This document shows positions 31,972 through 41,839 of a stretch of DNA of 64,000 bases, one piece after another. Each line of letters opens with the position of its first letter. The stretch's first letter is position 1. Source of the stretch: Pollenia angustigena (taxonomy: Eukaryota > Arthropoda > Insecta > Diptera > Polleniidae); the NCBI GenBank assembly GCA_930367215.1, contig OV884059.1, forward strand, positions 71,333,393-71,397,392, given 5' to 3'. Below the pieces are notes generated by a model. That model saw only the letters and a list, made by a program, of their open reading frames with translations. It did no database searches and was not told where the DNA came from. The translations under genes were made by a program, and so were the position numbers.

Positions 31972-32326
31972 CACTTATAAAATTATTACAGTAACTGATT
32001 GTGGGTTATCAAATTCGTTTTCTGTTCTGTTAAAATTGAATAAAAATATAGTTATTTTACGAATAATTTTATTTTTTAACATTTATGTTTGTTGTTCAAA
32101 AAACAAACTACCAAAAAATAATGTTTTATAGTATTTATTTTGTTATATAGTTTGATTTTTGTCGTTTAAAATATATTTTTTAATGCTGTTCAAAAAATAA
32201 AAAATTTAAAAATGAATGTAAAAATCATTTGTTTTAAATGAAATGTAAATGATCCGTTTTTCAAGTGAATTTTAAGTTGTTTAAAATGAATTTTCGTTTG
32301 AATTTAACTACATAATATTTTGAGTG
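31972..32326. mobile_element. CACTCA-end MITE, copy 2 (inverted relative to copy 1)
   Basis: Runs from CACTTATAAAATTATTACAG to a right end whose reverse complement is CACTCAAAATATTATGTAGT, and matches 22930-23313 in the opposite orientation. Indels are short. Confidence 0.7.
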
Positions 32327-32329
32327 CAT

Positions 32330-33255
32330 CTCTAAACGCATAAAATTGGGCGTTTAAACTACCAACACAAACTAAATGAATTTGACAACATTTATCGTAG
32401 TCTTGCCACATTATTATTTTTTCACTACATATAATATATGTACTGATTTACAGCACTTAAGTTTAAACAACATATAAATTTAAGTTTAGTTCATTTAAGC
32501 CAACGTTTAAACTTTCATTGATTTATTAGCAATAAGTCTTGTGCATAAAATTATATATAAATAAATGAATAAACAATAGCGGTATTCAGTGTTTGGTGAG
32601 TTTAAGGTTGTAACTATTTGTTGTTTCAATAATTTTGTCATTGAGAATAACCGGTATCTTTGCAATGCAACTTTGCAAGGTTAGATGCAAATTAGGTAAA
32701 AAAGATGTTTAATTTTTTTCACAAATTGTTTTAAAATGACACGTAGTAGTGCCAAAGAAAATATTATCAGAGCACCAGCAGATTTGTTTGATGATTCTCC
32801 ATTATTGCATGGTCCTCGTCCATATTATGCAAAATTTGCTGCAAAAAACTTCTTGAATTTTTTTTAAAACTGCATTCGTGCCTAAGCAATAAAACTTTAG
32901 TTTTGCAGCATTTAGATATTTTGTATAAATTCTCTATTTCTTCTTTTTTCTTTCCACAACAAATTTACAAAAACGGCTTGTAGACGAAAAAAAATCAACT
33001 TTTCTTTACGTCTTTCCTATTTCACTGTCAAACTCATATGTTTCGCAGCAAACGTTTCATAATATGGACGGGGACATACAACTGTCAGCTGTTCGAGTGT
33101 CAGGAATGCAAACTTTACTGTTTAAGTATTGCGCAAAAGCAATGAGGTGACAATTGCAATTATGTATATTTTGTGGTTGGATTGCAAACAAAATATACAA
33201 TATTTTGCATTTTTTATACAGTTCCTTAAATTAAGTTTTTTTTCTCAATATTTAT
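32330..33255. other. Mostly featureless stretch with one short open frame
   Basis: AT-rich. A 43-codon frame at 32737-32868 opens with MTRSSAKENI and contains LFDDSPLLHGPRPYYAKF. Its composition is more protein-like than the neighbourhood, but it is short and lacks recognisable splice or domain evidence. It could be a fragment of a host exon or of an element protein. Confidence 0.25.
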
Positions 33256-33256
33256 G

Positions 33257-33916
33257 TACTAGCTGACCCGACAGACGTTGTCCTGTCGAAATAAGGAAAA
33301 ATGTTTGCGTTCGATTTTTAAAATCCGTTAAAAAGATAGGAACATTTGAAAGAAAAATTAGTCAAATCGACGGAGCCGTTTTCTGACTTTAGGTAAATCG
33401 AAAAAAGTGGGCGTTAAAGTCGGCGGGACAAAATTTTCTTCCCGTAAAAAACAAGGCGACAATTTTAAAGAAATAATCGTCCAAATCGCTCAAGCCGTTC
33501 TCAAGTTATGCGCTTAATAGAAAAAGTGAGCGTAAAAGTGGGCGTGGTACATTTTTCTTTCGATGAAAGCTAAAAATGGATTAATACGAACATATGAAAG
33601 AAAAATTTGTCAAATCAATGGAGCCATTTTCTGATTTTAGGTAATTCGAAAAAAGTGGGCGTAAAAGTGGGTGGGGCAAAATTTTATTTTCGTATAAATC
33701 TAAGTTGGACCATAGCGATCATTTTAAAGAAAAAATCGTCCAAATTATTTAGAAGTCATTGGTGGTGCAAAATGAAAATTGGATTTTGCCACGCCCCTCC
33801 GCCCGCAGACCGAAAATCAGAATTCACAGTGTCACCCGCCTGAATATTCTGAAGATTCCCTGAAAATTTCATCAAAATCGGCCCAGCCGTATGTATGTAC
33901 ATACATACATACACAC
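33257..33916. repeat. Dispersed insect repeat starting CTAGCTGACCCGACAGACG, left part
   Basis: The start CTAGCTGACCCGACAGACGT, the repeated phrases AAAGTGGGCGTAAAAGTGGG (33401-33680) and the closing TCATCAAAATCGGCCCAGCC with (CATA)n look like a repeat I recall as widespread in insects; I do not know its class. It is interrupted at 33916 by the hAT 33917-45158 and resumes at 45167 with TATTTTATATATATAGAAG. Confidence 0.5.
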
Positions 33917-34039
33917 TAGGGATTGCTGTTCGGTTTTAACCGAAACCGCGGTTTTTAATGCCTAAAAACCGAAACCGAAAACCGACAAAAAGACCTCGAT
34001 TTTAGCTTTTACTTTAACAATGTATTTATGCTTGAAGAA

Positions 34040-34211
34040 ATTGCAAATTAAACCTCATACTCGTACCTCATAAACAAAAACTTTATACATAACAGCCTTC
34101 AACAATGATAAGTTATAATTAGTATTGTGGTTATTTTGTTGCACTATTTATGATTTTTAATCCAAATTTTTAATATTTTTAATTAGTTAAGCTCATGAAA
34201 TTTAATTTTTC
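34040..34211 (-). repeat. tRNA-core repeat, 3' end of the reverse copy, cut off by Jockey copy 2
   Basis: Read on the minus strand this matches the 3' part of the tandem units (GGATTAAAAA..CATAAATAGT, CACAATACTAA). It continues at 39479 after the Jockey element, so Jockey copy 2 inserted into this repeat. Confidence 0.7.
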
Positions 34212-34602
34212 ATTAAATTATTTTTTATTTTGGTTTGTGCTTTGTTGTGATACAGACGTGTATTTTTAGCCCCGCATACGATTTGAACTATCAATTAATC
34301 ACATTTGATTTTGTAATACATAAATATAAGCAGCGAATGGACGCTTAAAAAAAAAAATAATATATTTTGTTATTTAAATTACTTAACATAATAGTGAACA
34401 ATTTAAAACGATAAAATTAAATAAAATAAAACAGTAAAAATATATATGTATGTACGTATGAATGTTCATACATGTGTATACATATTCTGAACAAAAACAT
34501 TTAAATTTAAATTTCTTGTTTTTTTTTGTTGTTGTAAAATACAATAAATAATAAAAATATTAAAGCAAAGCAAAACGGTGAAAAACAAAAACAACTCTTT
34601 GC

Positions 34603-36120
34603 ATGAGTACGAACAGTGAAACAACACTAAGACAAAATGAAAGAAACGTTTACGTTTTAGTTCAGGCAAACGAAAATAATGTAGAAATAAATAAAACAAA
34701 TCAAAACAATATTAACTACCTAACGGCTAAGCCAATTACTCGAACACGTTCCCTCTCACCCTCGGTATTTACACAAACGGTGGATAGTGACTCATTAAAA
34801 AAACTACAACAAGATTTGGTGACAAGTGTTGCCAGGCCAGCAAGTATTGCCGTGACGTCAAAAACAAATTTAGTGGGCAATGATACCATGAACTTAAACA
34901 CAAATGCAATGGAAAACCCCCATGTAAAAAGTTGTCAAAAGCCTACAGTACAAGTTGGTATGGACAGGTACATAACAGTGCTTAAACGGGGACGCAGCCC
35001 TACCTCTGCAGCAGTTGCTTCGGCCTCAAAAGTACCATCTTTTGATAAAATAAATACTCAAAATCGTTTTGCAATTCTGGAGGATGAATCCTCTGAAGCA
35101 CCAAACGTCATTAAACCATCCAAGCCTCCCCCGATATATCTAAGGGAGCAAAATTCAAATGAGCTCATAAAGAGTTTGATATCGGTGATAGGTGAAAATT
35201 CGTTTTACGTAGCGGCTATAAAGCGTGGAAGTATAAACGAGACAAAAATACAAGTCAATAATGAGAATGATTTTCGCAAAATAGTAAACAACTTCGAAAC
35301 GCTTAAAAAAAACTTTTATACCTACCAACTGAAAAGCAGTAAAGGTCTACAGGTAGTGATTAAGGGTATTGACTCATGTGTGGACCCAGAAGAGGTTAAA
35401 ACATTCCTAGAAGAAAAAGGCTTCAAGGTAAAACATGTAGTAAATATTAAAAATAGAGAAAAAATTCCCCAACCACTTTTTCGAGTGGAGTTTGAACCCG
35501 GCGACGTAAAACTTAAAAAAAACGAAACACATCCTATTTACAATTTAAAATATATTCTCTACAGAAGAATAACTATAGAAGAGCCGCACAAAAAAAATGG
35601 ACCTGTTCAGTGCTTAAACTGCCAAGAATTTGGCCATACCAAGGCATACTGCTACTTACCCCCTGTCTGCGTAGTATGTGGTGAACTACACGGTACAGTT
35701 TCTTGCGATAAGTCTAAAACCGACCCCAACGTAAAAAAATGTAGCAACTGTGGCGGTAATCACACTGCCAATTATAGAGGATGCCCAGTATATAATATTG
35801 TCAAGCAGACGGTTGGACCGAAAACAAATACCCCTCAAATGCAGGTTGCAAATCAGGTAAACACAAATGCAATTCAAGCCCCCCAGCCTAGTAATAACAG
35901 AACCTCTTACGCTAACGTCCTAAAATCAAACCATCAGCCAATGCAAGGTGCCTCGCCAAGTAATGATGAAACTCCGGTTTCTAATTTAAGTCGTTTAGAA
36001 AAAACCATGGAAACATTAGTGCAAACAGTAAATAATTTTACGAACACAATGGGAAATATGATGCAGGAAATGCTTAGAATGCAATCGATGTTATTGCAAG
36101 CTGTACTTAACAAACCATGA
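34603..36120 (+). CDS. Jockey ORF1 (Gag-like nucleic-acid-binding protein), copy 2, 505 aa
   Basis: Same length and layout as copy 1: polar N-terminus, central PRE_C2HC-type region, zinc knuckles CLNCQEFGHTKAYC, CVVCGELHGTVSC and CSNCGGNHTANYRGC, Met-rich C-terminus. Compared with copy 1, the first about 160 codons and the last about 170 are almost identical at the DNA level. Codons about 165-340 carry many silent and some replacement changes (for example VIGENSFYVAAIKRGSINET against EIGENSFYVAAIKRGIINET). Silent changes dominate, so the protein was under constraint in both lineages. The stop overlaps the ORF2 start as ATGA. Confidence 0.95.
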   Translation: MSTNSETTLRQNERNVYVLVQANENNVEINKTNQNNINYLTAKPITRTRSLSPSVFTQTVDSDSLKKLQQDLVTSVARPASIAVTSKTNLVGNDTMNLNTNAMENPHVKSCQKPTVQVGMDRYITVLKRGRSPTSAAVASASKVPSFDKINTQNRFAILEDESSEAPNVIKPSKPPPIYLREQNSNELIKSLISVIGENSFYVAAIKRGSINETKIQVNNENDFRKIVNNFETLKKNFYTYQLKSSKGLQVVIKGIDSCVDPEEVKTFLEEKGFKVKHVVNIKNREKIPQPLFRVEFEPGDVKLKKNETHPIYNLKYILYRRITIEEPHKKNGPVQCLNCQEFGHTKAYCYLPPVCVVCGELHGTVSCDKSKTDPNVKKCSNCGGNHTANYRGCPVYNIVKQTVGPKTNTPQMQVANQVNTNAIQAPQPSNNRTSYANVLKSNHQPMQGASPSNDETPVSNLSRLEKTMETLVQTVNNFTNTMGNMMQEMLRMQSMLLQAVLNKP

Positions 36121-38789
36121 ACTGTTTAAAAATTTGTTTTTGGAACGCAAACGGCATCCGCCAACATAAAAATGAATTAGAATACTTTCTTAAAAATAAA
36201 CAAATTGATGTCATGATGATTTCTGAAACTCATTTGACCTCAAGAAATACGTTTAAAATCAATGGTTATATACTATATGATACCAAGGACCCTCGAGATA
36301 GAGCTTGTGGAGGTTCTGCCATCTTAATAAAAACTCGAGTCAAACACTACATTATGTGTGATCACCGTGAAGACTATCTGCAAGCAACGACTATTTGTGT
36401 TGAGGAGCTAAATCGAAACATAGTAATTTCTTCTTTATACTCTCCACCTAGATTTTCCATATCAGAAGGCCAATATTATAAATATTATAAATCATTAGGA
36501 CCCTGTTTTCTGGCCGCTGGCGATTATAACGCTAAACATACCTTCTGGGGGTCACGACTTATAACACCAAAAGGTCGTGTTTTGTTTAACACAATCTCTA
36601 AAATGGGTTTAAATGTGGTCGCGAGCGGGCAACCAACATATTGGCCTACTGATCAGCAAAAAATTCCAGATGTTATCGACTTTGGCGTGGTTAAAAACAT
36701 CCCCACAGAAACGATTCATGTTGAAGCTTCCTTAGAATTATCATCCGACCACACACCTACAATTGTTACTATATCGAACCCAAATAGAATTGTATTTCCG
36801 TCAGGTTACTTAGCGACGCCAGCCACACAAATAAATTGGTTAAAATATAAAAAATTTCTCAGTGCCCATTGCACAGAAAATATTCCGCTTAGTACACCGG
36901 AGAATGTGGATCTCTCTCTTGTTAACTTTGACAGTTATCTTAAACTAGCTGTTCAACACTCCAGCGTTACCCCCAAAAAAATTAAAAATAATAAAATATG
37001 TTCTTCAGATGTCGAGCGGCTCTTGACTGAAAAAAGGAGAGTTCGAAGAGAGTGGCAACTTTACAGATCCCCGCAACTTAAGATTTTATTAAAAGAATGC
37101 ACAAAAAGGCTAAGAAAGTTGCTACAGAATCAGAAAACGGCTTCTCTAGAAAAATATCTTAAGGAACTTGATGCAACTCCACAATCTGACTACTCATTAT
37201 GGCGTGCAGCTAGAAATCTAAAAAGGCCAGTTATATCTAAGCCACCATTAAGAAACTTGAATGGTAGTTGGGCAAGAAATGATAATGAAAAAGGAAACAT
37301 GTTTGTAAATCATTTGAAAAACGTATTTACACCAAATATATTTCACAATATTGCGGTCGAGTTACCACCTGTTGATGCTAGAGCAGCTATTCCCCTCAGA
37401 TTTGAGATAAGAGAAATCGAAAAGGCTATTTGTGACTTAAACACTAAGAAGGCACCTGGTATTGATAAAATCAGTAATAAAATGCTTTTGGAGCTACCTC
37501 GCATAGCAAAGAAAATTATTCTTTTTATTTTTAATGCTATTTTACGCCTTGAATACTATCCTGAAAAATGGAAGGTTTCCTTAGTTACCATGATACCAAA
37601 GCCAGGTAAAGATCATACAAAAGTTGAGTCTTATAGACCTATTAGCTTATTATCAAATATGTCAAAGCTGTTTGAGAAATTATTAGTTTCAAAATTAACA
37701 CCAATTTTAAGTGAAAATAGATGTATTCCAAACCATCAGTTCGGATTTAGAAGAAAACACAGCACAATCGAGCAGACTCATCGAATAGTAAATGTCATAA
37801 GAAAAGCATTTGAAGAAAAGAAATATTGCTCAGCACTCTTCATCGATGTTTCGCAAGCTTTTGACAAAGTCTGGCATGAAGGCTTATTACACAAATTGAA
37901 GCAAAATTTACCAGCAAACACACACAAGCTGCTAAAAAGCTACTTAGTCGGTCGTGAATTTATTATTAAAGAAGGAAATTTCTTAAGTTCACCTCAGCCC
38001 ATTGCCGCTGGAGTCCCACAAGGCAGCATCCTGGGCCCCCTATTATACTTAATTTATACTTCGGACATGCCAACAAGCAACTACACACAAACTTCAACAT
38101 TTGCAGACGATACAGCTTTTCTAAGCGTCCACGAAAATCGTTATGAAGCATCGCGTTACTTACAGCATCATATATTTCAACTAGAAATATGGTTAAGACA
38201 ATGGAGGATAATGGTCAATGAGCAAAAATGTGTACATATAACATTCACTTTGCGCCGGGAATCATGCCCCCCTATTACAATCAATAATCAAATAATTCCT
38301 CAACATTCGCATGTTAAATATCTCGGTATACATCTGGATCGGCGATTAACGTGGAAATGCCATATAGAGGCAAAATTAACACAAATGAAACTAAAAGCCA
38401 TTCAAATTCATTGGCTTATTGGAAGAAATTCTGTCCTTAGTCTGGATTGCAAGCTTCTACTTTACAACTCTATCTTAAAGCCTATCTGGTGCTACGGTAT
38501 TCAACTATGGGGCACTGCCTCGGCCTCTAATATCGACAAAATTCAAAGGCGCCAAAATAAACTTCTTCGAATAATCACAGCCGCTCCCTGGTATGTTAAA
38601 AACTCAAACATTCATAAGGATCTCAATGTGCCATTAGTGAAATCTATGATTACAAAATATGCAATAAAATATTTAAAAAGGCTTGAACAACACCCAAATC
38701 CACTAGCTCGAAATATTTTAAATCATGGCGGCCACACTCGCTTAAGAAGAAGAGACACTGCAGCACTTACCCAATTAGATGAGCGATAA
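36117..38789 (+). CDS. Jockey ORF2 (AP endonuclease plus reverse transcriptase), copy 2, 890 aa
   Basis: The endonuclease half has FWNANGIRQHKN, ISETHL, AAGDYNAKH and SSDHTP. The RT half has SYRPISLLSN, HQFGFRRKHST, FIDVSQAFDKVWH, AGVPQGSILGPLLY and FADDTAFLSV. The thumb and C-terminal part ends LRRRDTAALTQLDER. It is five residues longer than copy 1 because of a short extra segment near residue 225-235 (PSGYLATPAT). No stop, frameshift or altered catalytic residue is visible. ORF2 product would perform target-primed reverse transcription; activity itself is inference. Confidence 0.95.
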   Translation: MNCLKICFWNANGIRQHKNELEYFLKNKQIDVMMISETHLTSRNTFKINGYILYDTKDPRDRACGGSAILIKTRVKHYIMCDHREDYLQATTICVEELNRNIVISSLYSPPRFSISEGQYYKYYKSLGPCFLAAGDYNAKHTFWGSRLITPKGRVLFNTISKMGLNVVASGQPTYWPTDQQKIPDVIDFGVVKNIPTETIHVEASLELSSDHTPTIVTISNPNRIVFPSGYLATPATQINWLKYKKFLSAHCTENIPLSTPENVDLSLVNFDSYLKLAVQHSSVTPKKIKNNKICSSDVERLLTEKRRVRREWQLYRSPQLKILLKECTKRLRKLLQNQKTASLEKYLKELDATPQSDYSLWRAARNLKRPVISKPPLRNLNGSWARNDNEKGNMFVNHLKNVFTPNIFHNIAVELPPVDARAAIPLRFEIREIEKAICDLNTKKAPGIDKISNKMLLELPRIAKKIILFIFNAILRLEYYPEKWKVSLVTMIPKPGKDHTKVESYRPISLLSNMSKLFEKLLVSKLTPILSENRCIPNHQFGFRRKHSTIEQTHRIVNVIRKAFEEKKYCSALFIDVSQAFDKVWHEGLLHKLKQNLPANTHKLLKSYLVGREFIIKEGNFLSSPQPIAAGVPQGSILGPLLYLIYTSDMPTSNYTQTSTFADDTAFLSVHENRYEASRYLQHHIFQLEIWLRQWRIMVNEQKCVHITFTLRRESCPPITINNQIIPQHSHVKYLGIHLDRRLTWKCHIEAKLTQMKLKAIQIHWLIGRNSVLSLDCKLLLYNSILKPIWCYGIQLWGTASASNIDKIQRRQNKLLRIITAAPWYVKNSNIHKDLNVPLVKSMITKYAIKYLKRLEQHPNPLARNILNHGGHTRLRRRDTAALTQLDER

Positions 38790-38865
38790 ACACCTATAAA
38801 AGTGAACATAACCCGTGATGAAGAAAATTTTGTCTGGCACTGGCAGGAGATAAAATAACGTATTA

Positions 38866-39375
38866 AGCCTAGTACTCTGTTCAAAGTTGTGAAAAATGTT
38901 GAGCAACATTGATTATTCCATACGAAAATTTTGGCATTTATCAATGTTACCAATCGTGCGAGTTTGTATAATTTGACGTTTTTATTCCTTCAAAGTATGC
39001 TACATTGTTTCGTGTATGTAAACAAACGCCACATGTATTTTACTAAAACTATTGTTTTTTTAATAAAAAATTTAATAAAAAAAAGTAAATACGGCTAAAA
39101 AACTGTTACCGATTGTGTTATTTTAATTTTTTATTTCTTTTTTAAATATTAAGTTCATACTTTTTTGCTTTTGCTTAAAATTCCACGTGAAATAAAGGCA
39201 GCTTACATTATTTCGCAGTTGTAAAAAAAATGTTGCCAGAAACATTTCGGTACTTTTTCACAAAATAAACAGAGTACAACTCCATCAACATTATTTCATG
39301 ATTATTCCGCACAAGTTTTTTTTCATATGCATTTTGACAGCATTTCACGTGAAATGTTGAACAGAGTACCAGGCT
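38866..39375. mobile_element. 510-bp PIF/Harbinger-like MITE in the 3' UTR of Jockey copy 2
   Basis: Ends AGCCTAGTACTCTGTTCAA and (reverse complement) AGCCTGGTACTCTGTTCAA. TTA duplicated at 38863-38865 and 39376-39378. Excising it restores the ATTAGGTTAAGATTTGATTA sequence seen in copies 1 and 3, which proves it is an insertion. It must be younger than Jockey copy 2, unless copy 2 retrotransposed with it already on board. Confidence 0.9.
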
Positions 39376-39478
39376 TTAGGTTAAGATTTGATTAATTATT
39401 GTTAGTTCATATTTAATATATGAAGATTCAATAAACAAATAATGACAAAAAAAAAAAAAAAAAAAATTAAATTATTTT

Positions 39479-39960
39479 AATGAAGAAAGGAATTTTACAA
39501 CATGAAAATTAATTAAAATTGTTATTGATAATCTTTCATTATTGACGTGGCTGGGGCTCGAACCCCGGCCGGCAGGTTACCATGACATGTTTCGATTGCA
39601 ACCACTCAATCTCCTCAGATGGATTTGCCGTCTTACACTCGCAGCCATCGACGACAGCTGACGTCAATAGTCAAACATCAATCCTTAAACCAAATTGTAT
39701 TCTAACATTTGGTAGATCGAAATTTGCTTTTCTGAATGATTATCCATTTTAATTGATTTTACATGTTTTTTCCTTACTTCTGTTTTTTCGTACTTTTGTC
39801 AAGAATTTTTCTTGAAGTCCAAGTACATTTTTTGTTTTTTCATTTTGTCTTTTTCTTTTCTGTTGACCTTTTTCAGCACAACTTGAAGGACAAATGTACA
39901 CATAGAGCTCGTGCCTTAGCTTTAACAATGATTAGTATTGTGGAAATGAAAAAAAAAAAA
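39479..39960 (-). repeat. tRNA-core repeat, reverse copy, with a short inverted partial copy
   Basis: Minus-strand copy of the 20.3/20.9-kb units, including B box GGGGCTCGAACCCC (39553-39566, minus) and the A-box-like block. At about 39948-40015 a forward fragment (ATGTACTTGGACTTCAAGAA, TTCTTGACAAAAGTACGAAA) repeats part of 39780-39845 in opposite orientation, so the end of the repeat folds back on itself. Confidence 0.75.
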
Positions 39961-40132
39961 AAAAAAAAAATGTACTTGGACTTCAAGAAAAGTTCTTGAC
40001 AAAAGTACGAAAAAACATTTGGATTAAAAATGATAAGTTATTTCAAAATTCTTAAAATTCAAAATAAGTACTTAGAAGAACAAATGTTATCTCTATAACT
40101 CATAAGTACACAACTTATTTGTGAGGCTTAAG

Positions 40133-40540
40133 CTGCTACCTGGGCCACTTGAATTTTGTATGGAGTTTCTTGTGGCTATAGAAAAAACTCATACTAACGA
40201 ACCCTTGGGCAAGGCTGGGACTACTTTTATATGTATGGAGTTTTATGGCTATAGCAGAAACATTTTGTTGGAAAATAAAATAATTTTTCGAAAAAACAGA
40301 AAAGAAAGAATTCTTATGCGTTGTGTATGCTTTTTTAAACGTTTCATTTTGATTTTATTTACTGCAGTACTTATATTATAGGGAAGGACCTGACCAGGCC
40401 CAGGTGGATACAATATGCACAAAATTTTCATTTGTCCAATTGCGGAATTGAGGAAAACATAAAATTTCCTTCTAATATACTTAATGATTATATAAAAAAA
40501 ACTGGAAAATTCAAAAAATGCGTGGCCAGGCCCAGGTATA
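40133..40540. mobile_element. Possible TIR element with CTGGGCC termini
   Basis: TACCTGGGCCACTTGAATTT near 40137 pairs loosely with the reverse complement of AAATTCAAAAAATGCGTGGC / CAGGCCCAGGTA near 40508-40538. A second GACCAGGCCCAGGTGGATAC lies at 40392. No clear duplication. The hAT at 40544 begins just after it. Confidence 0.4.
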
Positions 40541-40685
40541 CATTAGAGTTGTCAATTATTCGCCTTTCAGCTTTGTTCGAATAATTCAAATAATTGTTTT
40601 TGTTCGTTCGATCTAACGATTAAATCTGAAAAATTATTTGATTAATCGGTGAGAATAACGAATGAAAAAAATACATATTTTCAAT

Positions 40686-40800
40686 AAGATACATCCATCC
40701 GTTAATTTACAACTATGGAAAATCTTCCATTTTCTTCTTTATTTTTTCTCAAATCCACTATGACTTCTTTTTTTGATGCGTACAACTTTTCATCTAAGCT
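40686..40800 (-). pseudogene. Fragment of hAT transposase, inactive
   Basis: The minus-strand frame reads TIWSLDEKLYASKKEVIVDL and onward to GRFSIVV, where the next codons are changed to N then stop. The related copy at the right edge of the window (63929-64000) reads GRFSIVVDEWTD at the same place, the region of the first catalytic Asp of hAT transposases. Here that Asp codon is mutated. Confidence 0.6.
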
Positions 40801-41266
40801 CCATATCGTTGTATTACTTAAAGGAATCGTAAAATCCTTAATTCTTAAATAATCCAGCATTACAATATTTATTTTGTTTGAAACACAATAATATTTTCTT
40901 TAAACAATTTTAAATTTTATTTAGGATATTATAACGATATGACTTGATAACACACCTTGTGCATTAATTGGAAAATGCATATAACATATTTATGAATTGT
41001 TTTTTTTTTTTTTTGCTTGCTCGTTTTAGTTCAAGAATTGTTATGTTTGGTATGTTTTTGTTTTTTTTTACTCATAAACTTCAAATAATAAGCAAATAAT
41101 GTATTTTTATATATTGAAGTTACTTAATTTATAAAAAAACTTTATTAATCGGTTAACCGATCAAAAACTAAATTAACCGATTATTAACCGGTTAAACCAA
41201 AACCTCGGTTAATTAATCGAGCGATTAACCGATTAAAGGAAAAGGTCGATTAAATGAATACCCTAG

Positions 41267-41757
41267 TATTAACGTTATATTCCATTTAGAAATATGAGCA
41301 CATTTGCCATATATGCCATTTATCAACAGTAGTCAAAGGGAAAAGTAAATCAAATTATTGGCGTTATAGTCACATTAGCAAAATTTTCTAAGTTAATTTT
41401 AGTTTTCGAATCAAAAATCCATCCATAGAAAGAATCAATTAAACCATTTAATTTTTGTCATCAACTCTCGACTCGTAAAAAATTAGTTTTTGCCGTTGGT
41501 TTCAGTTATGAAATATCTTCTTATTATTTTACATTTTTTTATACAGTATGGAACTCTGTTGCAAAACCATAAGCTTGATGTCGATGTAATTTATATGATT
41601 TTTTTATTTCCTTTATTCACATAACTTGATTATATTCGAATTCGGTTATATGCGTCATAGTGGCATATATGTGAATTAGCCTTATAGTCACATTAGCGAT
41701 ATAGTCCACGTTATGGTTGCAACTAAAGGATGTGACTATAAGCGGAAAGTACTGTAA
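41267..41757. repeat. pogo-like relic and uninterrupted copy of the 27.6/29.1-kb repeat
   Basis: Begins TATTAACGTTATATTCCATT and ends GACTATAAGCGGAAAGTACTG followed by TA, the same terminus type as 26966-27515. Bases 41405-41415 correspond to the place where the CACGCAGAG MITE is inserted at 27732-29038. Confidence 0.65.
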
Positions 41758-41839
41758 AAATAAAACGGGGAATCAACGAGTTATTGGTGGTGTGTACAAT
41801 TCTTTCAATTTGGGTCAGTTGATAACTGAAGGTCAATTA

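Larger units (their letters stand above)
34225..39465 (+). mobile_element. Full-length Jockey-clade retrotransposon, copy 2
   Basis: Flanked by a 13-bp perfect TSD ATTAAATTATTTT (34212-34224 and 39466-39478), with a 5' UTR of about 375 bp, both ORFs open, a poly(A) tail, and a 510-bp PIF-like MITE inserted in the 3' UTR. Removing the MITE gives about 4.73 kb, matching copy 1. Catalytic motifs look canonical, so this copy is the better candidate for recent activity. Confidence 0.95.
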
